64,000 bases of DNA. Source: Hydractinia symbiolongicarpus. Lineage: Eukaryota > Cnidaria > Hydrozoa > Anthoathecata > Hydractiniidae. A program made the position numbers and the translations under genes. Below the pieces are notes generated by a model, which had not been told where the DNA came from, did no database searches, and worked only from the letters and a program-made list of their open reading frames with translations. Positions 13,301 through 25,533 of this stretch are shown piece after piece (positions within the stretch are counted from its first letter, which is position 1; the number at the start of each line of letters is the position of its first letter). The DNA lies in contig NC_079887.1 of NCBI RefSeq assembly GCF_029227915.1, positions 17,111,650-17,175,649 on the forward strand, read 5' to 3'.

Positions 13301-14381
13301 AATAGCGGATTAAACGTCCTGGGCGGTTATTTAATCTTGCAAGTTTAGAGGTGGCCGCTTAATCGGACTGAGCGGTTAATCGAACACTGGGCGCCTATTG
13401 AGAATATCTTGAAAAGTATTTTCAACACATATTGTGTTTTATTCTAATTTTAATGCTGTATGCTGCAAACGCTAAATCATAACACGGAGGTTCAATACAT
13501 TATCGTCCTCGTTTTCACTTTCATCGCAGCCTGGGCGCTTAGGCTTAGCGTTGCCTCTACTACATTATCTTCTTCGTATGGGTTATTATGGGGTTCTGTA
13601 AGATTTCGATCTGAGATATAATCATTAATTAATTAATCTTAAAAGATGCCACGATTGCATATCTCTTAACTCGTTGTATTTTTATTTACAGATTAACCTA
13701 AACTAGTCCAACATTATGGGCGTTTATTCGGATTGAGCGCTTATTCAAGCACTGGGCTCTTAGTCGATCATTTCGCATTAATATACAATGAAAATTGTAA
13801 AGGCCCAAATAATTTTGCAAGAAAAATGATGCCGGGAATGTTTGATAAATAAAAACAAAATAAGAACAATAGCAAGACTGAAATTTTCTTGATATAAAAA
13901 AGCCCGCACAAAAAACATGGAAAAATACATCTTTAAAGCAGAATTTATTGCAGAATTGATTGTTGCGAATTTTAGTGACATAACATAAGAGAACGAATGA
14001 ACATTCGGCTTTTATGTAAAAAAGTACATAGATAAAAGTACGAATGCGGCTATAATTTGATGTGGAAACGATAAAATAGAGCACGCATTTTGAAATCGAT
14101 CACATACTTTCAAAGGTGATCTATTGTATTCTAACCCGACTGCGCAATTTTTCTGCTTGTCTTCTCCTTGCTTATGTCATAAGGAAAATGCATAAACACT
14201 TATGTCATACATGTTGTTAACACATTTATGTAATTTTTTATAATTTTTTGACATACATAAGAGAATGAATGAACATTCGACAGTTATGCAAAAAAATACA
14301 TAGAAGTGAATGCAGCTTTATTTTCTTATTCACTTTGTTCAACCGAAAATAAGTAATCTCTTCAAGACTTAAGACGCTATT
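13301..14381. repeat. Decayed repeat region with local duplications
   Basis: A theme 'GGCGGTTATTTAATC...GCGCTTATTCAAGCACTGGGC' occurs at 13,320-13,400 and again at 13,715-13,765. A second sequence, 'CATAAGAGAACGAATGAACATTCG...AAGTACATAGA', at 13,979-14,035 is repeated with changes at 14,254-14,310. The 128-residue minus-strand ORF here is Cys/Phe-rich and shows no domain; I do not regard it as a gene. Confidence 0.45.
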
Positions 14382-14420
14382 CTACACTCACTAAATGTTA
14401 TTTACATTTAGTGAGTGTAG
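14382..14420. repeat. Perfect 16-bp inverted repeat (hairpin)
   Basis: CTACACTCACTAAATG at 14,382-14,397 is the exact reverse complement of 14,405-14,420, with a 7-base loop. Function unknown; it could be a very short fold-back repeat. Confidence 0.8.
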
Positions 14421-14858
14421 TCATCTTCGGCATTCTGTACGAATAGAATTGAATTGTGAGTAAAAATGGGTGAGAAAGTTATTTTCAAGCATGCGCTATC
14501 AGGCGCATGCGTAGCTTGCTTCGATTACTACGAAAATAAGTTACATAAAACTTGGCGAATAGGACCTCAATAAAATGCGGGAAAAAAATTGTAAATTAAC
14601 GCATTTTTATTTTGAAGATAGCGAAATAGTAATCTCAAATAGCTATTTTTGCTATCTCTAAAGTGAATGTTAAAAAGAAAAATTGCAAAAATGTCGGAAA
14701 TAAGGTAATATGCGTTGATTTCTTCCCTTAAGGTAAAAACCTTCAGACTGAAGCTGAATTTTCTGGTTCTTATAAAAAGTGTATTTAGAAAACGAATACA
14801 CTTATGCGAAAACTCAACTTGAGGAAATCTTCGAATGTTCTTAACGTTTTAAATTTAA

Positions 14859-15601
14859 CCCTATTCGGTCCGGGGGGGGGGGGGGGGGGGGGCGGATTCC
14901 GTCCCCCCCCCGACGGTTTTTTTTAATAACTCCTAATTGCTTTCTTATATGGCTATGATACTTACTGAGTTTCAACATTTATCTATTAGACACCTGCATG
15001 CCAAATTTTTAGGTCCCATACCTTTCAGAGGCTTTGATATTGGCCATTACTCGAAACTACCCCTAAAATCTCTATGAAATCCTAATAATGCGGAAAATAT
15101 AATAACTCCTGTTAGGATTATCCTTAGAACTTGAAACTTGCAACACAATTTTGTTTCATCAGGAAGAATCATTGTGAATAATTTTGACACGTGACTAATC
15201 CGATTTCCCGATTTTGTCGGATTTTACCCGAAAATCGAAAAAAAACGGATTTTCGTGCAATTTTTTATCCGATCCATGTAAAAACCGGAAGATATGTTTA
15301 AAAAGTTTCGTTTAGCTTTAAAAAACTTCAAACAGAATGTAAAAATTCGCTCTAGAACAAAAGTAATTATATTTTAAGCAGATAGTTGCATTTTCAACAA
15401 TTTTCAAGCTTCTGATGACGTCACAGAAAATGTGCTGACGCAAGCAAAAAAATTTTGCCGCCATTTTGTTCCTTTTAAGACGTACTATAAGTGTGCCAAG
15501 TTTGATTCGATTTGAACAATCCTATGAAAAGTTATTGAGGGGGGCGGAATCCGCCCCCCCCCCTGTCATAGTATGTTCGAAAAACCCCGGACCGAATAGG
15601 G
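14859..15601 (+). mobile_element. piggyBac-like MITE, copy 1
   Basis: Begins CCCTATTCGGTCCGGGG after TTAA (14,855-14,858). Ends with the inverted copy CCCCGGACCGAATAGGG before TTAA (15,602-15,605). TTAA target sites with CCC-starting ends are the hallmark of the piggyBac superfamily. The 743-bp body has no transposase. Just inside each end are long G or C runs and a GGCGGATTCCG/CGGAATCCGCC sub-terminal inverted motif. The same internal sequence lies in reverse orientation at 38,043-38,811. Confidence 0.8.
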
Positions 15602-15605
15602 TTAA

Positions 15606-17551
15606 AGCCTCAAAATGTTCTTAATATGTTTTCACGTTTTTGACATAGTTGGATCTTATAAACAAACGTGTTTACAAACAAGGTTTTTAATATTAGCCTT
15701 AAAATGATTGGATGTTATTTTTAAAGTGACATAATTTTTTCCCAGAAATTTTGTATCATTAGTCGTTTTTATACTGAGTTTGCTTTAGCATCTGATCTGC
15801 TTCATAAAGAGATCAGTGTAAGGCACCGAAACGGCGAAAGAAAAAACAGGTGTTCTCTTCTAAGAAAATGTGCATGTATAAACGAAGACTAACTTTATTA
15901 TAAAATGTAAGTAAAGGTTTTCATTGTAGCGTTTTTGGTTGCAGTGTTTGAGCATGCACATTGCGAAATATTTCTGGACGCAGCGCCTGAAATTCCGGAA
16001 GTCAGGAAGTTGAGAAGCGAACTTTCTTGTCGGGAGCTTTGAGCGCTGTCTTTAATAAGCAATAAAAATTCAGAAAACGCTGCCATCTTTAATGTAATGG
16101 AAATTGAGCGTATTAAGAGCTGACGTTTTAGCACTGGGAGATGCGGCCATAAACGCGTTAATGCAAAGCAGACTTAACAATATCAATGTGAAAAGATTAT
16201 TATTATGCTATGCGACTGATAATAAATAGTCCGAAAATATAATATTTCAAAATAAATTTACAATTAAAGCGCGCCATCTTTATTTGTTAACTTAGTTGAT
16301 AAAGTAAAGAAGACGCCAGATCTTACACTGAGACTTCTTCGCCAGTTTTATAAAAACGACTGGTGTTCTAAAGAAATATCTGTTCCAGCGCCTTTAATAT
16401 TTGTATTCCTAAAAAAACTTTTAATTATAGGGTAAAAATTCATTATGAATAAAAAATTACAGAAGCACGGGGGAAGGGCGTCTATTCGGGGCCAAGAGTA
16501 AATATGAAGTTGGTGTTAGATGCGAGGGAATAATGCGACGTTTAGAATTTCATATCACAAAACGTCTATTTTAAAAACGTGTAAAAAAGGATTTTTAGTT
16601 TCTTTTCACCATCAAACTGATTAGTCAATACATGCGCTTCGGTAGTCCACATACTGCACCGTACAAAGAGCAATGAAAATAGAACTTAGGTAATTTTGTG
16701 GGACCAGTTGCAAGTAAAAATTAACATGAAAAACAAAAAATTCAGCACTGCTATGTTTTTAAAAGAAATTCTAAATTTCAGCTGATGCTGGATGGATGTG
16801 CATATTTTTTAACACTTTTCTAAAAATAAGGATATATATGGTCAGATTAACGGATCATAATAAATATTTTTAGGACTGGAATAGCCAGGACACTCAGCTA
16901 AACTTTGACTCAATTTGAATTTCACTCAAGTATCGCTGGGTCGCAACGGGCAAAATTAAGGTCACTATATGTGCGAGAATGCTGATTGGCTATTGTGAGA
17001 ATTGGATATTGTGCACAAAAACGTAAATTATGTTAACAATGTGGGCAAATTGCTCTAAATAAAATTACTTTTAAAATTAACCTTACGCTGTTAGAAATAG
17101 AAATAAAATCATTTTAATTCAACTAGCTAGTTAGATTTTTTCAACGCGCGCTACTTCTAAAAATATTTTTATAGATAATGTTTACATTTTTTGCAATATT
17201 TTTAAAATAAGTACGTTAACAATGACAAGGTTACTGATTGGCCGAAACTTTATGATTAATCACGTGATGCTAATATGAGCAAAATCCGTTGCAACTTAGC
17301 AGTTCTAAAACAAATGTTTATTAGTAATTTATTAGTAATTATTAGTTTATTAGTAATTCTAAACTCACATTATTTTGTTCTTATAGTCAATGAAAGAATT
17401 CAGGATTAGTACATTCTTAATTTTTGGTAGAATCTCACCTCAACGTTCTTACAAACTAGGTTTTTGTAAAAAATTTTCTTCTATTTTTATTCTCTTTTCT
17501 TTTTAAGAGCAATTTTCTTTACCTAAAAATGGTTTTACGCAAAATACTTTA
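15606..17551. other. Noncoding stretch
   Basis: No gene recognised. It holds the isolated satellite-flank copy at 16,735-16,858, listed separately. Three near copies of 'TTATTAGTAATT' lie at 17,320-17,360. Confidence 0.3.
16735..16858 (+). repeat. Solo copy of the satellite's upstream flank
   Basis: The stretch 'TCAGCACTGCTATG..TCAGCTGATGCTGGATGGATGTGCATATTTTTTAAC' matches 4,880-4,995, the sequence directly before the 460-bp satellite. This suggests that flank and satellite belong to one dispersed element rather than to a centromere-type array. Confidence 0.7.
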
Positions 17552-18196
17552 AAGGAAGAAACTTTCGATGGAAGAAACATTTGCGGTGCGGAAGAACCGC
17601 GAAAATTTTGCATTTCGCGGGAAAAAACTTTCCCGGACGAGCAATTTGAAAATAATTTACGGGAAAAAACTTTCGCGGACCGATAATGAAGTATTAAAAA
17701 ACAATATAAAGCAAAAGGATATGAATGTTGTAATTATTTTATCACAAAAAAAAAATTATATAATATTCTTAGTCTATGATTATAATGTCTTCGCAATTTT
17801 CCGAAATTTCATCAGCCTTTTGAATTTTTTCGTTGACAAAAATTACGAAAATTATAGTTCTGCTTCTTTATCACCTTTGTTATAGTTTCTAAGTCTTTCT
17901 TCTCAACGCCATTTTTATAAACTCAACTGATTAAAAAAAAATTAAGACAACAATACTTGTTTTTTGCTTTTACTGAGTAGTTAAATACAATTAATATAAA
18001 TAGCCTTCACTGGGAACTAAATTTACAAAAAAAATTCGCGGGAAAAAACTTTCGCAGACACACGTTTTAGAAACATTCGCGGGAAAAAACTTTCGCGGAC
18101 AACACGTTTTACAAAATTTCGCGAAAGAAACTTTCGCGAAAAAGCCCCAAAAACCGCGAAACCACGAAACTTTCTTCCAGCGAGAGTTTCTTCCTT
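17552..18196. mobile_element. MITE with TTA target site and AAACTTTCGCGG sub-repeats
   Basis: The left end AAGGAAGAAACTTTCGATGG is matched in inverted form by the right end CC..CGAGAGTTTCTTCCTT. TTA flanks both sides (17,549-17,551 and 18,197-18,199). A 3-bp TTA duplication is compatible with PIF/Harbinger-type elements, but the superfamily is an inference. Inside, GGGAAAAAACTTTCGCGGA recurs near both ends in inverted orientation. No transposase. Confidence 0.6.
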
Positions 18197-18349
18197 TTAC
18201 CGGTTCCACGCACAACACAAGATTGATTGCATTACCTTGCAGGAGTTATGTCAAAAAGTTGTGTCTACTCATCAAGAATTTGCTTACAGTAATTTTACAA
18301 ACTCGATAAAAGGTTATCGAACTTGCATGCGTCCGACGTTCTTATATTC

Positions 18350-19060
18350 TTAGGTGTGGCAGACAAGCCACAGAAAAAAAGCCACATTAAAATTAAACAG
18401 GCTGTACAGAACTAGTTACGGTACGTTTTCATGCATGGCATGTCCCACAAATCTGCTTAAGTTACAACACGTATTCCATTATAGAAAGTCCCATAGGACT
18501 GCGAAAATTACATTTGCATACTCCATGAACAGTCCCACAAAACCGCCTAAGTTACATTTCCATACTTCATAAACGGTCCCACAAAGCTGCCTAAGTTACA
18601 TTTCCATACTTCATAAACGGTCCCATAAAACTGCCTAAGTTACATTTCCATACTTCATAAACGGTCCCACAAAACTATAAGTTACATTTCCATACTTCAT
18701 AAACGGTCCCACAAAACTGCCTAAGTTACATTTCCATACTTCATAAACAGTTCATAAACGGTCCCACAAAACTGCCTAGGTTACATTTCCATACTTCATA
18801 AACGGTCCCACAAAACTGCCTAAGTTACATTTTCATACTTGCAACTGGTCCCATAAAACTTCCTACGTTACATTTTCATACTTTCAAACGGTCCCATAAA
18901 ACTGCCTAAGTTACATTCCCATACTTCATAAACGGTCCCATAAAACCGCCTAAGTTACATTTTCATACTTTCAAACGGTCCCATAAAGCTTCCTACGTTA
19001 CATTTTCATACTTTTAAACGGTCCCACAAAACTGCCTTTGTTACATTTCACATGCTCCTC
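18350..19060 (+). repeat. Minisatellite, about 44-bp unit
   Basis: The unit reads approximately CATACTTCATAAACGGTCCC / ACAAAACTGCCTAAGTTACATTTC and repeats about 13 times with substitutions. One insertion of a partial unit lies near 18,745. Confidence 0.9.
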
Positions 19061-19240
19061 AAAAATGCTGTTTTCTGGGACCGCGTTAAATCGTATTATA
19101 TAAATTTTGAAAAGTACTTACTTTTAATCAGGATGACGTAAGGAGTAATTTTAACATAAAGAGCCTGCAAAAAAGCCATTTTTTACTGGTCCCAAAAAAC
19201 TCGCATAGGAATGAGGTCCCAGAAAACTCACAAACGTTCC

Positions 19241-19460
19241 TATGTAAGTATGTATGTATGTATGTATGTATGCATGTATGTATGTATGTATGTATGTATG
19301 TATGTATGTATGTATGTATGTATGTATGTATGTATGTATGTATGTATGTATGTATGTATGTATGTATGTATGTATGTATGTATGTATGTATGTATGTATG
19401 TATGTATGTATGTATGTATGTATGTATGTATGTATGTATGTGTATGTGTGTGTGTGTGTG
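19241..19460 (+). repeat. (TATG)n microsatellite ending in (TG)n
   Basis: About 200 bp of nearly pure TATG, with one TATGCATG interruption and a TGTGTG tail. All ORFs across it (poly-YVCM and poly-YIHT) are artefacts of the repeat. Confidence 0.98.
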
Positions 19461-19575
19461 TCTTTCTTTGTAATTTTTAAAAAAGTAATTTTAATCATCA
19501 ATTTAGTTATTTAATTTCTAGGTCTATGTTCCCACCCTGGAATGCACATTGCTAACATTCTTTCTGTGTTATTAG

Positions 19576-20692
19576 ATGGGTAATAGTGAAAGTTACGACC
19601 AGTTGCAGCTCCAGCGCAACCAAATTGATTTGTTGCAGCGTTTGGAGCTGCAACAACAAAATATGTTAAATCAGCTCATGCAGCTGCAACAACAACAGCA
19701 GCTGCATGAGCAGCAATTACAACAGCTGCCAGCACCACCAGGAGTACCAGCAGTACCAGTACCACCAGTACCACCAGCAGTACCACCGGTACCACCAGTA
19801 CCACCAGTACCAGCAGCACCAGAGCAGGATGGTGTAGAGGAGGGGCGTCGGCTCGGTGCTGAAGAAGGTATTTTAATTTGTGTAATGAGAAAATAAATAT
19901 CTTTTTCCGGTCTACATTCTACCGAGTTTTGTTCCGTTTTGATAGCGTATATACCAAGTTTCATTACAGCCTTTAAGTTGTTGCATTAAATTTATCACCA
20001 TTCTATATATATTTTGTAGTGGAAGAAATTGTAGCACGTGTGCTGGAGGAGCAGCAGCGAGAGCGCCGTGAAAGGCGGCAGGGTATGTTATTTTCAAAAT
20101 GTGCATAAACAGTTGTTGCGGTTTGAGGAAGATGAGGTTGCAGTTCTCGCAAAATTAAATACAGACTTTATGGAGGAAAACATATTGAAATTTAAATGCA
20201 TTTTAAAATACCATACAACTATAAAATTAGATCAAGTAGAGTCACTCGTCATCAAATATTAAAATCAAAAAACTTTTTATTCTACCAATCCAGCTTATAG
20301 AAAAGAAAAAATATGGGGTGGAATTTAATGTGACAAATCTGCCAAATTTTCCTTCTGCCAAAAGTTTCCCCCTTAAAGTTACGAAATAGTTCTTGTTTTT
20401 TTACTTTTAGTGATCTAGTTTTGAATGCTTTTCATTCCTGTGTTTTGCTGACGCAAAAGTTTCGTTAATTCTGTAAAACCCGAACCTGTTTTATATATTT
20501 AGCTATGTTTATCAAAAGTCACGCATACAGATCGAAGTAAAATCTTCAATGTATGCATTGTCTTGTACTGCCTTTTGCAACTTTTTTATGTACTTTTTAG
20601 GAAGAAGACGTGGGCCGTATGCCGTAAGAAGGGGTTGGTGTTGGGGGCTGAGGCGAGGGCGTGGCCGTGGTGGCAACAATTTTTATTTTTAG
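19576..20692 (+). CDS. Three-exon gene for a Gln-rich, Pro-Val-rich, Arg-Gly-tailed protein
   Basis: Exon 1 is 19,576-19,867 (donor GAAG|GTATTT). Exon 2 is 20,020-20,082 (acceptor TTTTGTAG, donor CAGG|GTATGT). Exon 3 is 20,601-20,692 (acceptor TTTTTAG, stop TAG). Both introns are in phase 1, so the 447-nt mRNA reads through as 148 residues. Residues 1-60 form a glutamine/leucine-rich probable coiled coil. Residues 55-85 are a PPVP/APPG proline-valine run. Next comes an acidic EEGRRLGAEE/VEEIVARVLEEQQRERRERR helix. The tail is Arg/Gly/Trp-rich (RRRGPYAVRRGWCWGLRRGRGRGG). The product is not recognised: an RGG-type tail suggests RNA or DNA binding, and the helix suggests self-association. It could be host or the accessory ORF of a DNA transposon. 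An acceptor-like TTATTAG directly before the ATG allows an upstream exon. Confidence 0.55.
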
Positions 20693-23401
20693 TTTTTTTG
20701 TAGTTCTTGTAGTTAGTTAGTTCCATAGTTCCGTTTTTTATTTTTTTTTATTTAATAGTTTTATAAACAGGTTACATAGTTATTTTTGTTATCAAGTTGA
20801 TTAACTTTGAGTTTTAAGAAGTTCTTCAAAAGTTAGTAAAAACTATTACAAATTAGCCCTAATTGTACAACTTTTTAAAGCTGTAGTTATGTAGTACAAA
20901 CTTTTTTTTTATCAAATATTCCTAGTTTTGCGATTATTTTTTTTAGAACTAGATTTTCGTTCCAATACGGTAGTCAGGGATTCAGTTTAAGATGTAGTAG
21001 TCTACTGACAAAAGATAGTAAATAGAAGTTGCAAATATAATATAACTAATATAATAATGGAAATTTTTTTATAATTCTTATACAAGTTAAGTAGTGTTAC
21101 AGAAAACCTCTAATCACCCCTAATTGTTAATTACGCCGGCTATTTTACTACCTTTTTATCGGTGAGTCGAGTTAATTTAAAAATGCCAGGTATGCCACAA
21201 TCCTGGAAATCGTGGAATTTCAAAAAAATATTTGTCAAAACTTCTCGAATTCTACGCAGATCTTTCTATTTTTTCAGTACAGAAAGTGTTGGTGGTGTTT
21301 TTACTTGTTGTTTTATCAGGGCTTCCACCGAGTCAGGGGAAATCAGGGAAAGTCGGAATTTTATCTGTGGTCAGGGAAAGTCAGGAAAAAAGACCCATTT
21401 TGGGGGAAAGTCAGGGAAAATTCAGGGAATTTTTTGTCTTTTAACTTGACTTAGACTGATAGAACTTTATTTCTATAAATTCAAAAATTGCAAATGAAAA
21501 GCTCTTCTTAATAAATGTTTTAATAATTACTGACAGGCTCTGTTAGCCATTCATTGGTACTAACATACTCTTGACCATTTTATGTAGTATATGGATTAAA
21601 GCTCCTTTGCCACAAATACGGATTTTTTTAATTTGTTTTTCTGTTTATATATAACCTGTGTACAAAATCATGCAACAGTAATATGAATGATATGAATGTT
21701 GTAAATTCTTCTTGTTTTGTCTCGCTTTTAACTGTATATTTATGTCATATTTGATTTTTGAAGTGCATGCTTGTTTCACTGTTCTATAAGACACGTCGGA
21801 AGCAATAACCACAATATTACGTTTTGCTTTATTTTTAGTAAAATAGTTTTAAATAGACAGATGACAAAGAACAAGTGTACCTTTCAGGATAAGTGGTTAG
21901 GTGATCAGAGGTTTTCCAAGTTGATTAAAAAGAAAACTGCTAAATGTCGATATTGTCAAAAACATTTCAAATATGGGTGATATCGCGTTTTATTAAAAGG
22001 AAGAAGCACATTGGGCAGAGTATAACTAACTCTAATCAGAGGCAAAAGTTAAGAAAAATAAACACAAACCAAAAGTCCAGCTGCGTTAGACACGGATATA
22101 ACCAGTTCCTTGACAATTCAACCAGAAATTCAAAGCATCCTTAACATTTGCTCAAAATGTTCAACCGACCGAAAAGTCCTGGAATTTTCCAATGTGTAAT
22201 TATCCTGAAAATTAGTGTCTATAAATCATGGAAGAAATGATAAAATGTCCACTGGAATTTAACATAACTGAGAAACCCTGAATACTATATTGTATTTTCT
22301 GTTGTGTAAAAAAACTCCTCCCCACAACAAATATCGGTATAGTAAATAATTTATGAAAATTTATGTTGAGATTTTGTATGAGCGTCCATTTTCTTATACA
22401 TGTCCTTCTCGATGAGCGCCCAGTGGTTGTTATTTGAATATTTGCTGCAGCTGAAGGCGCTTCTTTAAATATTTCAAAATTAGTAAAAACATCTACATCA
22501 TAAAATTTGATGTCAAAATGTTTTCATCTTTTCGCTAAAGCAGCTCGCTATTGAGAACGTGTTGTGATTTTATAGTATCTAAAAAGAAAGCTTTTATACA
22601 TAACACAAAATAAGATTTTCTTATAGGCGTCCTTTTTGATTTAACGCCCCTCGTGACAAATAGGTAGATTTTTGTACGGTTAAATTGCTGTGGACGATTG
22701 GTTTTTCTAATTTTCTGACAGTAAAATATATCCCGAGTCTGAGACTAGTAAGATCGAATTCTTTAGTACCGAATTATTTTTAATATGAGACCTTTAAATT
22801 GCACCCCCGTCTCATAGGGGTGTGTTGTAGAAATAAAGATTGAATCAATTTTTTAGTAGAGCCGTCTTACATTAGAAAAGTATAATTTAGGCCGTTAAGT
22901 TGTAGCGTCATTGACGTAGAAGTAGGACTAGGAAAATACAGTGTGCTTACAATACATACAAATAAATTACAAAGTAATTGGGCCAATAAAAAAGCTATTT
23001 TTAATTGTGAATTCTTTTCTCTCCAAGTTTCTTTATTTCATTCTCTGCATAATTCTGATAACTTAGCGCTCTTTTTACAGTTTCTTTTCTGAGAACGAGG
23101 CTAAAATGAGTTTTAGGCCAATAAGAATCCTAACAGTGCAAAAAATTGTTTTATTATCCAATGAACATTACTTTATTTTAAAGTTTATAATCGAAAGTTA
23201 AAGCTCGTGCAGTGTAGCATAATAATTACAATGCGCCATCTTTGATGTTATATAATTACGTCATTACCTTCTGTACTACAATTTTGTAAGCACGTAGACT
23301 AAAGCTATATTCAGCAGAACTAATTAATTATCAATGAATTCTAATTTAAAGAGGAATTGTTGAGGCTGGATATTTTTGGTGAAAGATAATTTATTATAGC
23401 T
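20693..23401. other. Noncoding stretch after the spliced gene
   Basis: Contains a run of TCAGGGAAA/GTCAGGGAA phrases at about 21,325-21,435, a decayed tandem motif that gives three overlapping spurious ORFs. No other domain seen. The 21,771 ORF, with CRYCQKHFKYG, is a weak zinc-binding-like scrap that I cannot place. Confidence 0.3.
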
Positions 23402-23433
23402 ATAAAATCGTGACATGTATGTCACGATTTTAT
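23402..23433. repeat. Perfect 15-bp inverted repeat
   Basis: ATAAAATCGTGACAT, a two-base spacer, then ATGTCACGATTTTAT. Near-perfect palindrome in noncoding sequence; no further ends found. Confidence 0.75.
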
Positions 23434-23744
23434 ATCTTTTTTCAGATTATTGCTAATGGCGGAAATCTTTAAGCCGCAGGGCTTCTTGTTTCTATTTTAT
23501 ACCCCTTTTTAACCTCATTCTAGGAATAATAGACGCCCTCTCGGAGGTGTCTTCAAGTAATGGAAGACGGTTGTAACTGTTTATTTGAAATGTGTTATAC
23601 TCCAGAAATTTTGCTTGCAACTTGCGAAATGCTTTGCAACCTTTTTTTAAATTTCTAGTATATATTATATCATGTTAGGAGCCCAGAAACTGTCACTTTT
23701 AACCACCCTAGAGCCATTATGGCTTTTATACAAGTAATGCCAAA

Positions 23745-23805
23745 CCTTGTAGTCAGGGGAAGATGCTTTATCCAAAATGCCATTCCGTGGTTTTAAATTT
23801 AAGCT
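23745..23805 (+). repeat. Fragment shared with the arms of the Penelope nest
   Basis: 'GAAGATGCTTTATCCAAAATGCCATTCCGTGG' here also occurs at 31,920-31,955 and, inverted, at 29,325-29,370. It is a dispersed repeat into which the Penelope-like element may have inserted. Confidence 0.7.
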
Positions 23806-24099
23806 ATTATTAGAATTACGTTATTCAAATATGACGTATTGTTACGTAATACCGAAATGCATTGGGTGCGCATTTAGCAGGAATTCGCGGAAAAAGACTT
23901 GAGGCACACGCACGTGTTTTTGAGATTTTGTATCCCGTTGAAGTTTTCAACTAAAATAAAACCTTTCGAACTGTAATCATCGTTCAATAATCGAAATAAA
24001 TAAAACGAATAATGAAAATCTAGATGGAAAGTTGTCAAAGTTTTTTTTTATTATTCTTGGATATTATAAAGAAAAAATAAAAACTAGAAATAAATCAAA

Positions 24100-24760
24100 A
24101 TCGAAAATTTTTTCCACTGGATACTTTGTAGATTGTAAAGAGAAACAGAAATATATATTCGAATCCATGGAAGATGTCGATGTAGCAGTTAGGAATCTCG
24201 AGATAAAATCATTATCATTTCTCTCTGTTTATCAAAAAAAATAAATCATTCGGAGTTGCTGGTGAGTTTTAAGATATAATAAAAAAGATTGATCTTTTGA
24301 CCAAGAGAAACAAAAAGCAGTAGTCTTCTTTAAAAAAGAAAATCTTTGTGTGTGTTACCAACTTAATTTTTTAGACATTAATTTAAAAAATCACAAGATT
24401 CTCTTCGAAGATATCAGGAACAAGGAGTCACCCCAACAAATCCTTTGGTCCGGAACTCCTTTTTTGATTGTTGGAAAAAACCTTTTTGGTACGAAGTTAT
24501 GTCTCGGCTGATAACTACACGGTTTGTTTGGGTGACGAAAACAACTATTCGTAATGTACTTGCTTGGATTGTCGTAAAACCTTGTTGCCCTGTAACCACA
24601 TCCTATCCGTCATTAGTGGCAATGTCGCAGATGTATCCTGGAAATCTTTATCGTCGCGATACATGCGTGTACCCAAAGGGCCATTCAATTTTTCAAAAAC
24701 TTGGTTTTTGGCACAGAAAATGTCAATATCTTCATCTATTCAACACTTAACTCACTTTAG
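24100..24760 (+). pseudogene. SWIM zinc-finger protein remnant
   Basis: From 24,500 to 24,720 one frame reads ..VRSYVSADNYTVCLGDENNYS, a TAA stop, then CTCLDCRKTLLPCNHILSV..WKSLSSRY. The C-x-C..C-x-H pattern, a hydrophobic HILSV and a WKSLSSRY tail fit a SWIM zinc finger as in MULE-type transposases and ZSWIM proteins. Upstream, 24,120-24,262 encodes KQKYIFESMEDVDVAVRNLE and ends at a donor-like CTG|GTGAGT. This may be the N-terminal region of the same gene, which would mean that the catalytic middle is missing. Past 24,760 the frame runs into low-complexity sequence. The SWIM motif is clear to the eye; the join of the two parts is inference. Confidence 0.5.
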
Positions 24761-25496
24761 ATTTCCAATTTTGGATTTCCAATCGTTTGAAATCGAATTT
24801 TGGATTTTTTCAATTTTGGATTTTTCAATTTTTCAATTTCGAATTTTGGATTTTTTCAATTTTGGGTTTTCAATTTTTGGATTTCTGACTTATTTTCAAT
24901 GTTTAATATATTTTTTCAACTTTCTGTGTTCTTTAATTCGACATTTTTTATTTTTTTGGATTTTCATTTTGTTATATTTTTATCTTGACGGGTATTTAAT
25001 CCGTGACATAAAAGGGACAGTTAATTTTCATTTTAATAAAAACAAATTTCAATTTTTTTATCAATTTTTCTTTTTTAATTCAATACAAAAAGAAAATTTA
25101 AACTCAATTTTCGTTTTTCGTTTTCAAATCAAAAAACAAAAAAGGATCTTCATATTTTGGCAAAAAAGTACGCTCTCCTTTGCAGACGTTTTTCTTCTAC
25201 GAACCCAAGGATTACTTTGGGTCATTTGGTGCTAAAAATCCCAAAATGTAATATCAATTTCTAAATTTCTGATTTTTAAGAGAATTTTAAATTTGAAAAT
25301 TAAATCAAATTTTGTTTAAATCAAGAATTGAAATTCAAGTTCAATTTTTGATTTTGGTTTAAATAGAAATTTAAAAATCAAATTAAATTTTTGATTTTTG
25401 AGTTAAATCAAAATCAAAAATTGAAAATCAACTTTGATTTTTAAATTAAATTAAAAAAGGAAATTCGATTTTATTTTTTTTCTGAAGAATAATCAC

Positions 25497-25499
<3 letters not shown>

Positions 25500-25532
<33 letters not shown>
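25500..25532 (+). repeat. (TTA)n microsatellite
   Basis: Eleven TTA/ATT triplets in a row. The poly-Asn ORF over it is an artefact. Confidence 0.95.

Positions 25533-25533
<1 letters not shown>

Noticed and set aside
13698-14084. 128-residue minus-strand ORF
   Set aside because: Cys/Phe/Tyr-rich, no domain, and overlaps a locally duplicated noncoding repeat.
18350-19060. Regular spacing of GGTCCCACAAAACTGCC taken as a CRISPR array
   Set aside because: The intervening bases are conserved too, so this is a minisatellite; the host is a eukaryote.
19211-19514. Overlapping ORFs with Met-Tyr-Val-Cys and Tyr-Ile-His-Thr repeats
   Set aside because: They are translations of the (TATG)n microsatellite in all frames.
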